The position numbers and the translations under genes were made by a program. Below are positions 19,030 to 29,235 of a DNA stretch of 29,485 nucleotides, in pieces. Numbering within the stretch: position 1 is the stretch's first letter; each line of letters opens with the position of its first letter. Location of the stretch: positions 700,253-729,737 of the forward strand of contig GG745340.1 of assembly GCA_000151295.1 (NCBI GenBank). Reading direction: 5' to 3'. The stretch comes from Allomyces macrogynus ATCC 38327 (lineage: Eukaryota > Blastocladiomycota > Blastocladiomycetes > Blastocladiales > Blastocladiaceae). Below the pieces are notes generated by a model. The model had not been told where the DNA came from and ran no database searches. It worked only from the letters and a program-made list of their open reading frames with translations.

Positions 19030-19958
19030 TGCTCAAAGAACTGGGCCAGGGTGCGAGAGGAGGAAACATGTGTCGAGAGACAATGTAGCACGCGAGATCC
19101 ATGATATGGGGGCAAATGTGAACGTTTCGCTCAGCATGAGAACATTAATCGTGACTCGTGCCCTGCTCGGCAACGTGACATGAGACTGTTGTGTCAGATG
19201 GCATTCGTCATTTTGGCTCCATCTTCCTTCAATCGCTACTGTAGCCACTTGGATTTGAGAGGTGAAGAGCTTCTGTGTACTGTTTCACTCATCATTCTGC
19301 AAATCAAAGCTCCTCACCACCTTCAAGCCCCGGGCAAAGGAGAAGCAGGAATACTGGCAAACCGCGAGTCCATCGTCCAGCACCACCAAGAAATCGTGAT
19401 CGTGCAGATGATATACAATCACGGTGAGCGATTGGTGTTCCAGAATAAGGCTCATTTCCTTCAGTGCAACATTGTCCACCGTTTCGTGACGACGTTGACG
19501 TCAAAACAAGCTGGATGAGAGAGACTATGAAGAGCGTCCCAATGAGCAGAAACCCGCGGCTCGTCCTGCGATACGCGCAAGACAACAAGATTGAGAGCGA
19601 AAATGCACGCCTACCGGCTCGTTGCACAGCCTCCTATGAATGCTATGAGGACAGGAGCCGCTCGAAAGGGTGGGGCGAGTTGGACGAGTCGCTGTCTGTC
19701 TGCTCCCATTTTGGTTTGGTGGAGCGGAAAAACGTTGGCGGTGGGCGGTGCAAAGTCCGTCGTTCACGCGCCGTTCTCGCACGCCGTCCCTGCAGCCTTC
19801 ATCCAATGCACAAGTCACACTGCCGCGACCACCGCGCCGATTCTACTTGAACGACTTTGCCGCGCTCACGAACCGATCAGCACTACCCGCATTGAACTGC
19901 AGCCGGCGACGCACCCCGTGAACCGACCAGCCGACCGGCCGCTACCGCTGCCGACGCC

Positions 19959-21953
19959 ATGACGACCCGGGGTCTGCACGTTGCGCCGCCGCCGCTGCGC
20001 TCGTCGCCGAGCTTTGCCGTGCTCGACCGCGCCGCAACGGGCCGTACTGTACCAGAGCTCGCGCGCTTCTTTGACGCGCACCTGCCCTATGTCATGGGTT
20101 TTCTCAACGTGAGCCCCGCGGCGCCCGACCCAGCGCCGACGACGTTTGTCCTGCCATGGCTCTCATTCGACGCAAATACGGACGCGACGGCCACGACGCC
20201 CAAGCCCGCTCATGCCAGCGTGCCAGCCATTAATGCATTGAACGACGCGGTCCCGACGCCCGTCGTTGCACCGGCCGCAGTGTTGGAGGTGGATGAGGCG
20301 GTACTCGTCCGCGCCGTGGCCAGCGACCCGATTTTACGCTCGGCGCCTTCACCGCTAATCGACTGCAACGCCGATGTGCGCACGGACCTCGTCGAAAAGA
20401 CGGCCGTGCTTGTTGCTGTCGACCGCATCGAATTGGGGCCTGGACGCGACCAGCCCAGCATCGAACCCGCGGTCCCCATGACCGACTCGGCGCTCATCGC
20501 GTCCATCACGAGCAGCGGTGGCTCGGGCCCGTCGCTCGACGGCACTACCATTGACGGCATCTCGGCAAGTATCGTGTCCACCCCACGTGAATCGCCGGCT
20601 CTCCGCCCGATTGCTCCTGCGCACGTTGGCGAAGACGTAGAGGAGCCGGGTGCGGTGGAGGTGGAGGAGCTGGTGATCACAGCTCCTCCACCCCCGCCGC
20701 CACTGCCACCGTTACCTGCTTTGGCACCGGCACCCGTCTCGGCGCTGAAAACCGCGGACCGGCCACGACCGCGCCTTGTGCGCCGGCGAACGGGCCTCCC
20801 GCCGCGGTCCACGTCGCCGAAGCGCACTCTGCCGACACCAGCCGCTCCACCCGCCGAACCACCTGCTCCCCGCCCACCCGCGAGCCCCCAAACCGTCCCG
20901 TACCCGTCTTCACCCCGTACTGCCGCGATTCCGTCTCCGCTGCCCCCACTGCCGCCGCCTCCTGCACCCCCATCCATCATTAGCGACGCGGCCGCTCCCG
21001 ACCCGCTCGCGCCGTTCCCGCGACTCGCCATGTGGGCCGAGAGTTTGCGTGCGCTCCACGGCAGCAACGATGGTGACGACGACGACCGCCGCATGTCGAC
21101 CGATACGGCCTCCACGTCACTTGCCGCATCGCCCGTGCCAACCCCCACCATTTCGCCGCGCGGATCGCTCGCGACCATGCGCACGTCTAGCGGGACCTGG
21201 AGCACCGCGTCCATCTCGTCGTCGCGGTCGGCACCCGCGTGGGCCGCGCGCCCTTCGCTCCCGCCGGACATGGAACACATCCACGGCATGGTCGCGCTGC
21301 GCTTGCAGCGGCTGCCGAACGCCGCGCGCCGGGCCTCGACGGCCCCATCGACGAGCGGTGGGATGCGGCAGTCGGTTCGGCACCTGTGGACGGCCCTGCA
21401 CGACCGCCGCAGCAACGACCACTACGGCGGCAGCAGCCTTTCCGGCAGCGCGCCTGCGTGGCTGCGCACCAAGTCGGCACACTCGGGTGTGGCTCTCGCT
21501 CTCGCCGAGGAAGCGCTCTGGAAACGGCTCGGCACGATCGTCGACCGCAGCACGGCACAGATTGTCCTCGCCGACCACTTCAACCACTTGTGCGAGCAGC
21601 TCGTGATTGACGTGACGACGTGCCGCCCGCCGGCACGTGCGCTGCGCAAGCTCGGCAAAGTGGCTGCGGCGCTCATGGATACGCGCGCCTACTTTTCGCT
21701 CGTGGCCGTCGCGGCTGCGCTGTGGACGTTGACGACGGCTACACCGCACGCGAACGAACCCGAGTGGCACTTGGCCGCGGCCGATCGACTTGCGATGCAC
21801 GCGGTGCTCCATTTTGCGTCGCCTGCGGGCCGGTTCGCGGCGCTGCGCGACATGATGTTGCGCGACGCGGCTGCGTACACGGCGGTGCCGCTCGCGGACC
21901 GCGCACGGGTCGAAGCAAGTCGGCGCGTGTGCGAGTGGCTGTGGGCTATGTGA
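19959..21953 (+). CDS. Proline/serine-rich protein with divergent RasGEF-like C-terminal segment
   Basis: A single open frame of 664 residues starts at the ATG at 19959 (MTTRGLHVAPPPLR). Residues 1-60 include a short conserved-looking stretch (PELARFFDAHLPYVMGFLNV). About 100-490 is Pro/Ser/Ala-rich and probably disordered, with SH3-ligand-like runs (PPPPPLPPLPAL near 245, PLPPLPPPPAPP near 330). The last about 165 residues are helical and follow the pattern of a Ras-family guanine-nucleotide-exchange (CDC25 homology) domain: VALALAEEALWKRL, then ADHFNHLCEQLV, RALRKLGKVAAALMDTRAYF-SLVAVAAAL, and SPAGRFAALRDMML...YTAVPLAD. These match in order the N-terminal two thirds of RasGEF, including the NYNSL-like and NFxxYR-like positions, which are altered to TRAYFSL and GRFAALR. 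The protein stops soon after, so the last helices of the domain are missing. The exchange role is therefore uncertain. A scaffold function for a small GTPase is the alternative. Confidence 0.7.
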   Translation: MTTRGLHVAPPPLRSSPSFAVLDRAATGRTVPELARFFDAHLPYVMGFLNVSPAAPDPAPTTFVLPWLSFDANTDATATTPKPAHASVPAINALNDAVPTPVVAPAAVLEVDEAVLVRAVASDPILRSAPSPLIDCNADVRTDLVEKTAVLVAVDRIELGPGRDQPSIEPAVPMTDSALIASITSSGGSGPSLDGTTIDGISASIVSTPRESPALRPIAPAHVGEDVEEPGAVEVEELVITAPPPPPPLPPLPALAPAPVSALKTADRPRPRLVRRRTGLPPRSTSPKRTLPTPAAPPAEPPAPRPPASPQTVPYPSSPRTAAIPSPLPPLPPPPAPPSIISDAAAPDPLAPFPRLAMWAESLRALHGSNDGDDDDRRMSTDTASTSLAASPVPTPTISPRGSLATMRTSSGTWSTASISSSRSAPAWAARPSLPPDMEHIHGMVALRLQRLPNAARRASTAPSTSGGMRQSVRHLWTALHDRRSNDHYGGSSLSGSAPAWLRTKSAHSGVALALAEEALWKRLGTIVDRSTAQIVLADHFNHLCEQLVIDVTTCRPPARALRKLGKVAAALMDTRAYFSLVAVAAALWTLTTATPHANEPEWHLAAADRLAMHAVLHFASPAGRFAALRDMMLRDAAAYTAVPLADRARVEASRRVCEWLWAM

Positions 21954-22385
21954 AGGTGTTCGTTTTCCTCTGACTATTCGTTGTATTTTTACCATCCTGT
22001 CCCGTCTATGTCCTCTGCCTGTTGATTATCGCCGTGTGCCTCCCCTCCTGTTCCATTATGATCCATGCCTTGCCCCTCAATTTTGCCACCAGGTGTGTGC
22101 ACCTGTTTGTTCCCTGTGCCTGTTCCGTTTTTGTTTGTTGCTAACGTGAATGCCTCAAGAGTGTCTGCGTATGGACGAGCTATCCATCAATATTTTCTTT
22201 GCCTTGCTTCGTGCTCCTTCGCGGCCAGGACCCAAACGACGTGGAGGATTTCGCGACTTCCACGAGGATCGTCTTGCTCGATTTGACCATGGCGTTGGCA
22301 GCTCGACGCGGTCACATGTGTTGCGTTGACCACGGCCGATCGCTGCAAGTCGGCGCGCCTCCTTGCATTCTCAGCTGGCTGCGAA
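21954..22385. other. Intergenic region before the FUZ gene
   Basis: T-rich sequence after the stop at 21953 (for example TTCGTTTTCCTCTGAC, TTGTATTTTTACC) fits a 3' untranslated region. Open frames at 22065-22498 lack recognisable domains. They could contain an upstream first exon of FUZ, whose true start I could not fix. Confidence 0.45.
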
Positions 22386-24293
22386 ATGAAAACTGCATGG
22401 ACCACATCGTCTCCGATGCCCTATACTTGCCGCAATGCTGCGGGCCCAACGCTCTCAACATGTCCAGCACACCCGACAAGCGGGACCGACCCAGCTAAGC
22501 AACCAGCACCAACGCGACCCCCGTGCGGTATCGGCCACATTGCCGCGTGGGACGTGCCGCGCCAACAATGGCTCGGCGTCTGGTCAGGCGACCGTCTCGC
22601 CGCCGCGTCCGCGCATGCTTCCAGCAAGGGTGGAGGTGGTGGACTCGCTGCAGCACAGAGCCTGCTCGTCCCGACGGTCCCGGCTGGATTTCAGCGGTCG
22701 GGCGCGTTCGTGTCGTTTACTGAGTCGCTGCAGCAGAGAATAACCGAAATGGAGGACGGCGATGATCATGGCGAGATGGCGCCGGCATGCGTGCGGTTCA
22801 TTGGCACGCTGCGCCGGCTCGTGGCGGCGGTCACGGATGCCGCGTCTGGCGCGAACCGGTGGACGGTGGGGGACGGTGGAGAAGTGCCGTGGATGCATGT
22901 TCGGCGCGTGGGCAAGTGCGTGTTCTGGCAGAATGGGAGCGGGCTGTCGTGGTTGCTGACCCAGGTCGACTCAATAGCGTCGTGGTTGGATTCGAGTGTG
23001 GCGTTCACGTCGCGGCCCCGCTCGTCGATCGGTTTGCGTTGGTGATCTACGGTATACTATTCCTCACGGCGCCGACCAAGGCCTTGACCCAAAAAGTGCG
23101 TCTTCATTGTACCGACTTTGGTCCGGCATCCCATCTGACCGAGTTTGACATTTCGCCAGGATATGGACAAATTCCTCGTCGCCTACTTTCGCTACGGCCA
23201 TCCGATCGCGCCCGGAAACGGGATCCCGACCCTCCCACTCGGGGCCAAGGCGCGACGTGTTCACATATCGGCGCTCGAAACGGTGGCCAAGCGCATCGCG
23301 GCGCCCGTGTCGCTCCTGGTACATGGCAGTGTGGTCGTCGCGCACTTACCCGATTGGTACGTCTCCATCAGTGTCGATGATCGACTCTGCATGCTCACGA
23401 CGCGATTATGTCGTGGTGATAGGCTGAACCTGTCGGATTTCGAGCAAGATCTGGTCATGGCAGGGGTTTGGCGGCATTTGCACCGGTCGACGTTTGACCA
23501 ACTGCTGTGCCTGCACGACTCGGCGCCTGCGGTGCGTTGATCGAACCCGGATCATTCTCGGCAAACTTGCCCACTGATTTCTGCCAGCCGTCTGGCTCCA
23601 GGTTACGCACCGGGTCGTTGGATGCCGTATCGACCCAAACACGCATCTGGTCGCTGTCGTGGGGCCCTCATGGGACCATTCACTGTCTGAGATCCGACGT
23701 CAGGTGCGATGTGTTGTTCTCCATCGTAAGCGAACGTCCTCTCTTGCTGGCTGACTGCCGAAATTAGGTCCTGCCTCTGTTTTGGGACCCGGCCATCCCA
23801 CCCGCCAAGAGTCCCTCGACCTGGCAGCAGGGCAAAGTCGCGCTTGGTTCGTGGGTTCACGGGTACATTTGTCCGCTCCCCCACTCGCTTGCGTTGCATC
23901 AAACCAACTGATCCCTGCCCTCCTATGTGTTCAGCGCACTCGTCGTGGTTCACGCGCGGCACATCGTATTCCGCGACGTTCGCGACCACGACTCCACGCT
24001 CGACGCAATGCTGACGCGCGCGTACCTCGACGCGGCGTCCGTCGTAAATTCTGACACGGACCATGTCATCCTCCACGCGGTATGCGTTTCCGTCTCCTCG
24101 TCGGTCTCCGCACGCGCGTATCCTCACACTCGACGGTGGACAGGGTCCGGACTGCGCGTGGCCCGCGTACTGGTGCTCTGACGCGGCGCTGGGCGTCGAG
24201 ACGCTCGTGTTGATGGACGCGGCGGTGCCAGCCTACGCGTACGGCAAAGTGGCCCGCGACGTGGTGGAGAGATACTTGGCGTGCTTGGGATAA
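22386..24293 (+). CDS. FUZ: Fuzzy (FUZ) homologue, longin-domain CPLANE subunit for ciliogenesis
   Basis: In animals FUZ pairs with Inturned and WDPCP (the CPLANE complex), acts as an exchange factor for a Rab23-type GTPase and delivers intraflagellar-transport cargo to the basal body. Proposed exons are 22386-22915, 22978-23095, 23160-23356, 23423-23531, 23602-23703, 23768-23862, 23935-24079 and 24144-24293. The seven introns are 62-72 nt, all GT/AG and all in phase, giving about 481 residues (human FUZ is about 420). The spliced order of motifs follows FUZ: RFIGTL, VPWMHVRRVGNVVVGFE, LVIYGILFLTAPTKALTQ, the basic helix MDKFLVAYF, and ETVAKRIAAPVSLLVHGSVV. Next come the acidic/aromatic HLPDWLNL, THRVVGCRIDPNTHLVAVVG, a third longin-type unit ALVVVHARHIVFRDVRD, and a C-terminal RYLACLG. 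The start is uncertain: 22386 is the first in-frame ATG, and a first exon further upstream is possible. The resemblance was judged from memory of the animal protein, not by a search. Confidence 0.72.
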
Positions 24294-24843
24294 CAAAGAG
24301 CGGACGACTGGATACAGAAACGAGTATTTGGGAACAGCACAAGAAACACACACAGATTTCAGCCAGAGAAGTCTGGCAGGACTGGCAGGAGTGAAGTCAT
24401 GAAGCAGCGACGTTGGCGTGACCGTGAAGTCGCCACACGGTCGGGCCTGGCCGGCAGCACCACCTCCATCGCCGACGCCAACAAGATCGACGACGACCGC
24501 CTTGGACCACGCTACAGCAAGCTCAGCAAGCAGCAACTCGCCGCAGTCTGCGCCGACCACGGACGTGGACCGCGTTCAAGCTCGCTCGCGGCCTTGTCTC
24601 CAACACCAACCATTTCCACACCCGACAAGCTTGCTTTGACCACACCGCATCGATCCGCGCGCCGGCGTCCGATCCCGCACGCATCACGCTCAACGCCCGT
24701 TCCTCGTCGCCCCCCGTGCCCTCTGCAGGCGGCGCCCCTCGAGCGCCACGCCGCCAACCACCATTTGGAACTCGCTGCAGCGCGGCCTGTCGTCGGCGAT
24801 CTCGCGGCGGTCGCTGTCGCGGAGCACGCTCGACGGGACCACC
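24294..24843. other. Short intergenic region and leader of TRS130
   Basis: Only 550 bp separate the FUZ stop from the TRS130 start. An ATG at 24399 opens a 368-codon frame that ends inside the next gene. I read it as leader sequence because its composition is Arg/Ser/Pro-rich and the conserved TRS130 N-terminus lies in another frame. Confidence 0.5.
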
Positions 24844-27800
24844 ATGTCGGCCACCGCGTCCGAAGCCGGAGGCGACTATGTGGGCGGCGGTGCCTCGTCC
24901 GACACGGGCACGGCTGTCGGCTCCCCCGCATCGCCCACGGCCGTAACGGCAGCCGCTGCGGCAGCAGTTGCGGGCCCATTGGCGTTCCAGGAGGAGCCGA
25001 GGGCGCTCTTGACGTGTACGGCACTCTCATGCTCTGTGACTTGAGCGCATCATTGGCTGACGCGATGTATCGGCACCGAACAGACCGCGATGACTACCAG
25101 CTGTGGCCACACGTGCAGCGAGAGCTCATGCCGCGGCTGCCGCTGCGCAACTTAACCTGGAAGTCGATGCGCGGCACGCGCACAATCCCGCTGCTCGACG
25201 TGCGCGTGCGCCCGTTCGAGGAGGGCATGTTGCCGCGCACGTCCATGTTTACGGCGCCGACGCCGTCGCTGCATCTCTACTTTGTACACTGCGATGTACG
25301 TGCGTTGTCAAGGTTGCGCTTCCGCCAAGAGACCCAGCGGTCACTGACCATCACACCGGACTACAGGACGCCGAAACGTACCGTCAAGTCATCCGCGCTC
25401 AGATCCGCGCGTGGGTCGACCTGTTTGCAACCAAGCGCGACCAAGAATGGCTTATTGTCTACATTGCCACGGAAACCAAGACCTCCAAGTTCCTGCCCAA
25501 CATGAAGACGTCGGTCTTTGAGAAAATCAAGACCGATTTCGGCAAGGGGTCTGACAAGCGCGACCGGTGCCTGGCCTTGCGCTTGCTCGACGCCGACGCG
25601 CGCGACCAGGACGTCTGGGGCGAGTTTTTCCAGCGCATCAAGGACGGGATCTTGACGTCGTTTGACACGCAGGTGATGCGGTACGACGAGGACATTCAGC
25701 GGCTCGACGCGCAGCGCATGATGCCTGGGTGGAACTTTTGCCAGTTCTTTTTGCTCAAGGAAGGACTCGCCAACTGTTTCGAGGCGATTGCGTTGCTTGA
25801 CGACGCGCTCGTGCAGTACGAGGAGCTCGAAGTCGTGCACGACCAAACTATCCACACGCAAATCTCGTCGTTTGGCACGTTTGGCGGGACCGAGCGCGGT
25901 GACGACCACCCGGGCGCGCACCTGTTTAGCCCGTCGTCGACGAAGGACTACCGGCAACTGCTCATGTCGAACGCGATACCTGTGTTTGATTTCCGCGTCT
26001 ACCTGATTCGGCAGCAGCTGCACCTAATTCGCCGGCAGCGCCGCGTGCTGGATCTGTTGCGCCGCACGGTCCAGTTTCTGCGCGTGTTTGAGACGACGCT
26101 CGACGCGAATGCCGCGATTTTGCCGCCGTTTTTCACCGAATCGTTTGTGCTCTCGTTTACCGACGCGGTCCTGCGCGCCGTCGACGAACTCGTGGCCACA
26201 CAGCGGCTCGACGTTGAGGGGATCACGCGCGTTAGCTCGGCACGACTCGAGCTGGTGTTGCTCGCCAAGGTGCACCTCGACCGACTCGGCGCCGCGTTCC
26301 ACCACGTGCGCGGGTGCCTGGCCGCAACCACCATCACGTCGGGTACCACGTCGACGGGCACGGCCACACCCGAGGAGGGGCACGCTGATGGTGCGAATGG
26401 CGTCGCGTCGCCGTTGGCCCGGCGCCCGTCGTCGGTCGTCGCACGCCTGTCGAACCCGCTCGCCGTCGTCGCCATCTCAGACGCACAGGCGTACGCCGAG
26501 CAGTACATGCGGCTCACGGACCACGGACTCGCGGCAGCGAGCATGTTCGGCAAGCCGCGGCTCGCCGTCATGATCAAGACTGACCAGGCACACTTGCATT
26601 TCGCACTCGGGTCCTGGGACACGGCGAGTTTCCTGTACCAGGGCGTGATCCAGACGTATGCCGAGAACGGGTGGCTCGTGATCGACCGCCACCTGCTGCA
26701 GCGGCAGGCCGCGTGCTACCGCGAGCTCGACAACACCAAGGAGTACCTGATGACGTGCTTGCGGCTCGTCGCGTCGAACATCATCCACCGCCAGGAAACG
26801 TCAGGGATGATGCTGCCAGCGGGCGAGTCGGACGAGGCCCGGCCGCGTTCGACATGGACATGGACGAGTTGACCGAGCAGGCGCGGCACCTCGACCATGC
26901 CGTCGTCGTCGAGTTTATGCCGCTATTCCAAGTCGTTTTACCGCCCGTCATGTTCTCGCACCACGACCGCGCGTCCGACAAGATTGAGTTGCGCGGCGTG
27001 CAGATCGACTCGGCGCTGCCTGTGGCGATGCACGTGGACCGAATCGCTGTCGGGCTCGTGGGTGGCGAGACCAACGACGTGGTCTTTGCGCAGCGGCAAG
27101 TCACGCTGCACCCCGGGTCCAACTACCTCGACCTCGTCTGGGAAAAGCCTGGAACGTCCGGCGACTATGTCGCTGAAAAAGTCAAGATCGAGGTCGGTCG
27201 ACTGATTTTCGTCGCCAATTTGATCAAGCAAGGCCGGAAACACACGTTGCGCATCGACGAGCCGCCGAACCCGATCGCTCTGCACCTGACGCTCCCGCAC
27301 GCCGTGCAGCCGGCCGGGAACACCGTGTGCCTGCAAATCATTTCGGCCGACCAGGACTTGGTCGTGCGGCACGGCCTCCTGTCGCTGTGGATGCTCACGC
27401 CCGACCAGGCCGTGACTGCCGTCGCCATGGCCCCACGGCACGCGGCCGACGCACTGGTTCCGCTTGCGCCCGCCGTGGAAGGTGCCGCGCGATACCCAGT
27501 CCCGGCGTTCCAGGGAGCCGCCGCACTCTGGTTGACGCTATCGCGCCCACTGACAGACGCGAAACTGAAACTCGTGTTCGAGTACCACCGCGCCGATACG
27601 GACGCACCGCAGACAGTGTCGGGGATCGCGTCGGTTGTCGGGACGGCGGTGCCGCGCGCACACGCCGAGCTGCAAGTTGTCGGCGACCAGCACTTTGTAG
27701 TCGTCACGGTTGCGAATGATGATCCGTCCCCGTTGTGCGTCGACGACGTGGCGATTGCAGAGTCGGTGGGCGCGTCGGCACTCATGTGTTTGCATCGCGC

Positions 27801-29235
27801 GCCTACAGTCTTGACGGGCGGGCAGAGCATGGCGGTTGCATACCTCGTTGAGCGCGAGCCGGGCGCGCGGCAAGTGAGGGGGAAAGTGCGCGTGTCGCAT
27901 CATTTCCTGCGCGAAGGTGCGTCAATCCTGTTCCTTGACTCTTTTCTGTCTTTGAAGCCCAGCGGGCTCACGCATCCCGTCCTATAGACGTGTTCCGCGT
28001 CATGGCCAAGAAACTGCGCGATGTGGCGATTGCGCACGACGTGCTCCTCTACTACCCGATTCTCAAGACGCAGTGGTTCGAGCACATTGAAACGCTCGAC
28101 TGGACCGAGCTCGCGCTCACGGGTCAGTACGCGATGCCCGACGTCGGCACCGACAGCCCCGTCCTCGACGCATTCCCACTTCCCGTCGCGCGCGCTCTGC
28201 ACGCGTGCAATGCCGACTTTTACGCACAAGTGTGCACGATTTTCCTCGACGACGTGGTGCACTTTTCGGCGTGCGACGACGACGGGGACAATGTTCTCGC
28301 GACGGCGCGCGTCGTGGAGACGCCGCTGGCCGTATCGATTCCGGCGGACCACGTCGAGTACACGCTCGAACTCGAGAAGCCGGCTGCGCCGGTGGTCGGG
28401 TGCGCGGTGCCGTGCAAGTTGCGGCTCAGGCACGTCGCGCTGCCGCCGCCAGCATCGTCGCCTGCGGGTGGGGATGAGACTGCGAGCACGGCGGCGAGTG
28501 TCCCGTCGACTCCGCTCGTCGTGCACTATGACGTTGAGGCTGCGGTGGGCGCGCTGGACTTGGACGCGCTGACGCCGCAGCAGCAGGAGTGGTTGGTGAT
28601 CGGTGCTAAGCGCGGGTCGGTGGAGATTGAGGTGCGTTTTCATTTCTCCTTTCGTCGAGCCTTGTAGAATGGACCCTCACCTCTCGCGAACGCTCTAGCC
28701 CGACTCGGAAGTCATCGTCGACCTCGCGCTGATCCCGATCGTCAGCGGCTCCGTGACCCTTCCCAACATCGCCCTCTTCGGTGCCTCGACCGCGCGGCGA
28801 CTCACGCTCGACGCGACCGAGCTCGGCACAATCAACCTCGACGACGAAACCGATCTCGACGACGGTACCACCACCAACGACGGCACCACGCGCCGCAGTT
28901 CCGCCGCGTCCTCCGCCGTGCGCCGGTTCTCGGACCGCGAATTCACGTACGCGCCTGCAGCCGCGACGCCGACGGTCGTGACCGTGCACCCGGAAATAAG
29001 CACGACCGTCGTGCTCGCGAATGACGGCAGGGACGTGCAGGCCGTCGGGCACGTGCCGGACGTGACTGCGGACCAGGATCGAGGGAGGCAACCGCGGTCG
29101 GCGGTCGGGGTGGTGCCAGGCGCGTTCGAGAGTGGGATTCGTGGGTCGACGCTCGCGCGGAGCCGGTCGTCCTTGCTGGATGTCGACCGGTCGAGCGATT
29201 TCACGGCGGCGGCGGTCACGGTGGGCGGGGCGTGA
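24844..29235 (+). CDS. TRS130: TRAPPII complex subunit Trs130/TRAPPC10
   Basis: This protein is part of the TRAPPII tether and exchange complex acting on Rab11/Ypt31-type GTPases at the late Golgi. Proposed exons are 24844-25015, 25084-25295, 25367 to about 26835, about 26845-27916, 27988-28631 and 28699-29235, about 1,370 residues. The start ATG at 24844 has a good context (ACCATGTCG). The first intron (68 nt) joins ALLT to YRDDYQLWPHV and LPLRNLTWKS, the family's N-terminal signature. The second joins HLYFVHCD to DAETYRQVI. Exon 3 has EWLIVYIATE, MPGWNFCQFFLLKEGLANCF and DDALVQYEELEVV, all characteristic of TRAPPC10. Later come the alpha-solenoid (FLYQGVIQTYAENGW, YLMTCLRLVA) and a C-terminal half of beta-sandwich type (HVDRIAVGLVG, HPGSNYLDLVWEK, WFEHIETLDWTEL). 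The reading frame changes from one frame to another between about 26775 and 26850 with no regular intron (see findings). The last about 120 residues are Ser/Asp/Thr-rich and family-unlike. Confidence 0.92.

Larger units (their letters stand above)
18417..19958. other. 1.5-kb region without a convincing gene
   Basis: This is the longest stretch without a recognised gene. The 19180-19560 part is clearly AT-richer than the flanking genes. It has open frames on both strands (for example 19285-19479 minus, with a hydrophobic LTVIVYHLHDHDFLVVL segment) that I cannot assign. The last 250 bp before 19959 are C-rich, as expected for a leader. See the separate entries for a G-rich motif and a possible small membrane-protein exon. 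Confidence 0.4.

Noticed and set aside
25016..25047. 32-nt intron as an alternative first intron of TRS130
   Set aside because: It is in frame but gives LLTASLADAMY. The 68-nt intron 25016-25083 gives LLTYRDDYQLWP, which fits the family.
24399..25505. Long frame starting at an ATG upstream of TRS130
   Set aside because: It contains the conserved exon 2 frame only by coincidence of phase. The conserved N-terminus is obtained by splicing from the ATG at 24844 through the 68-nt intron.
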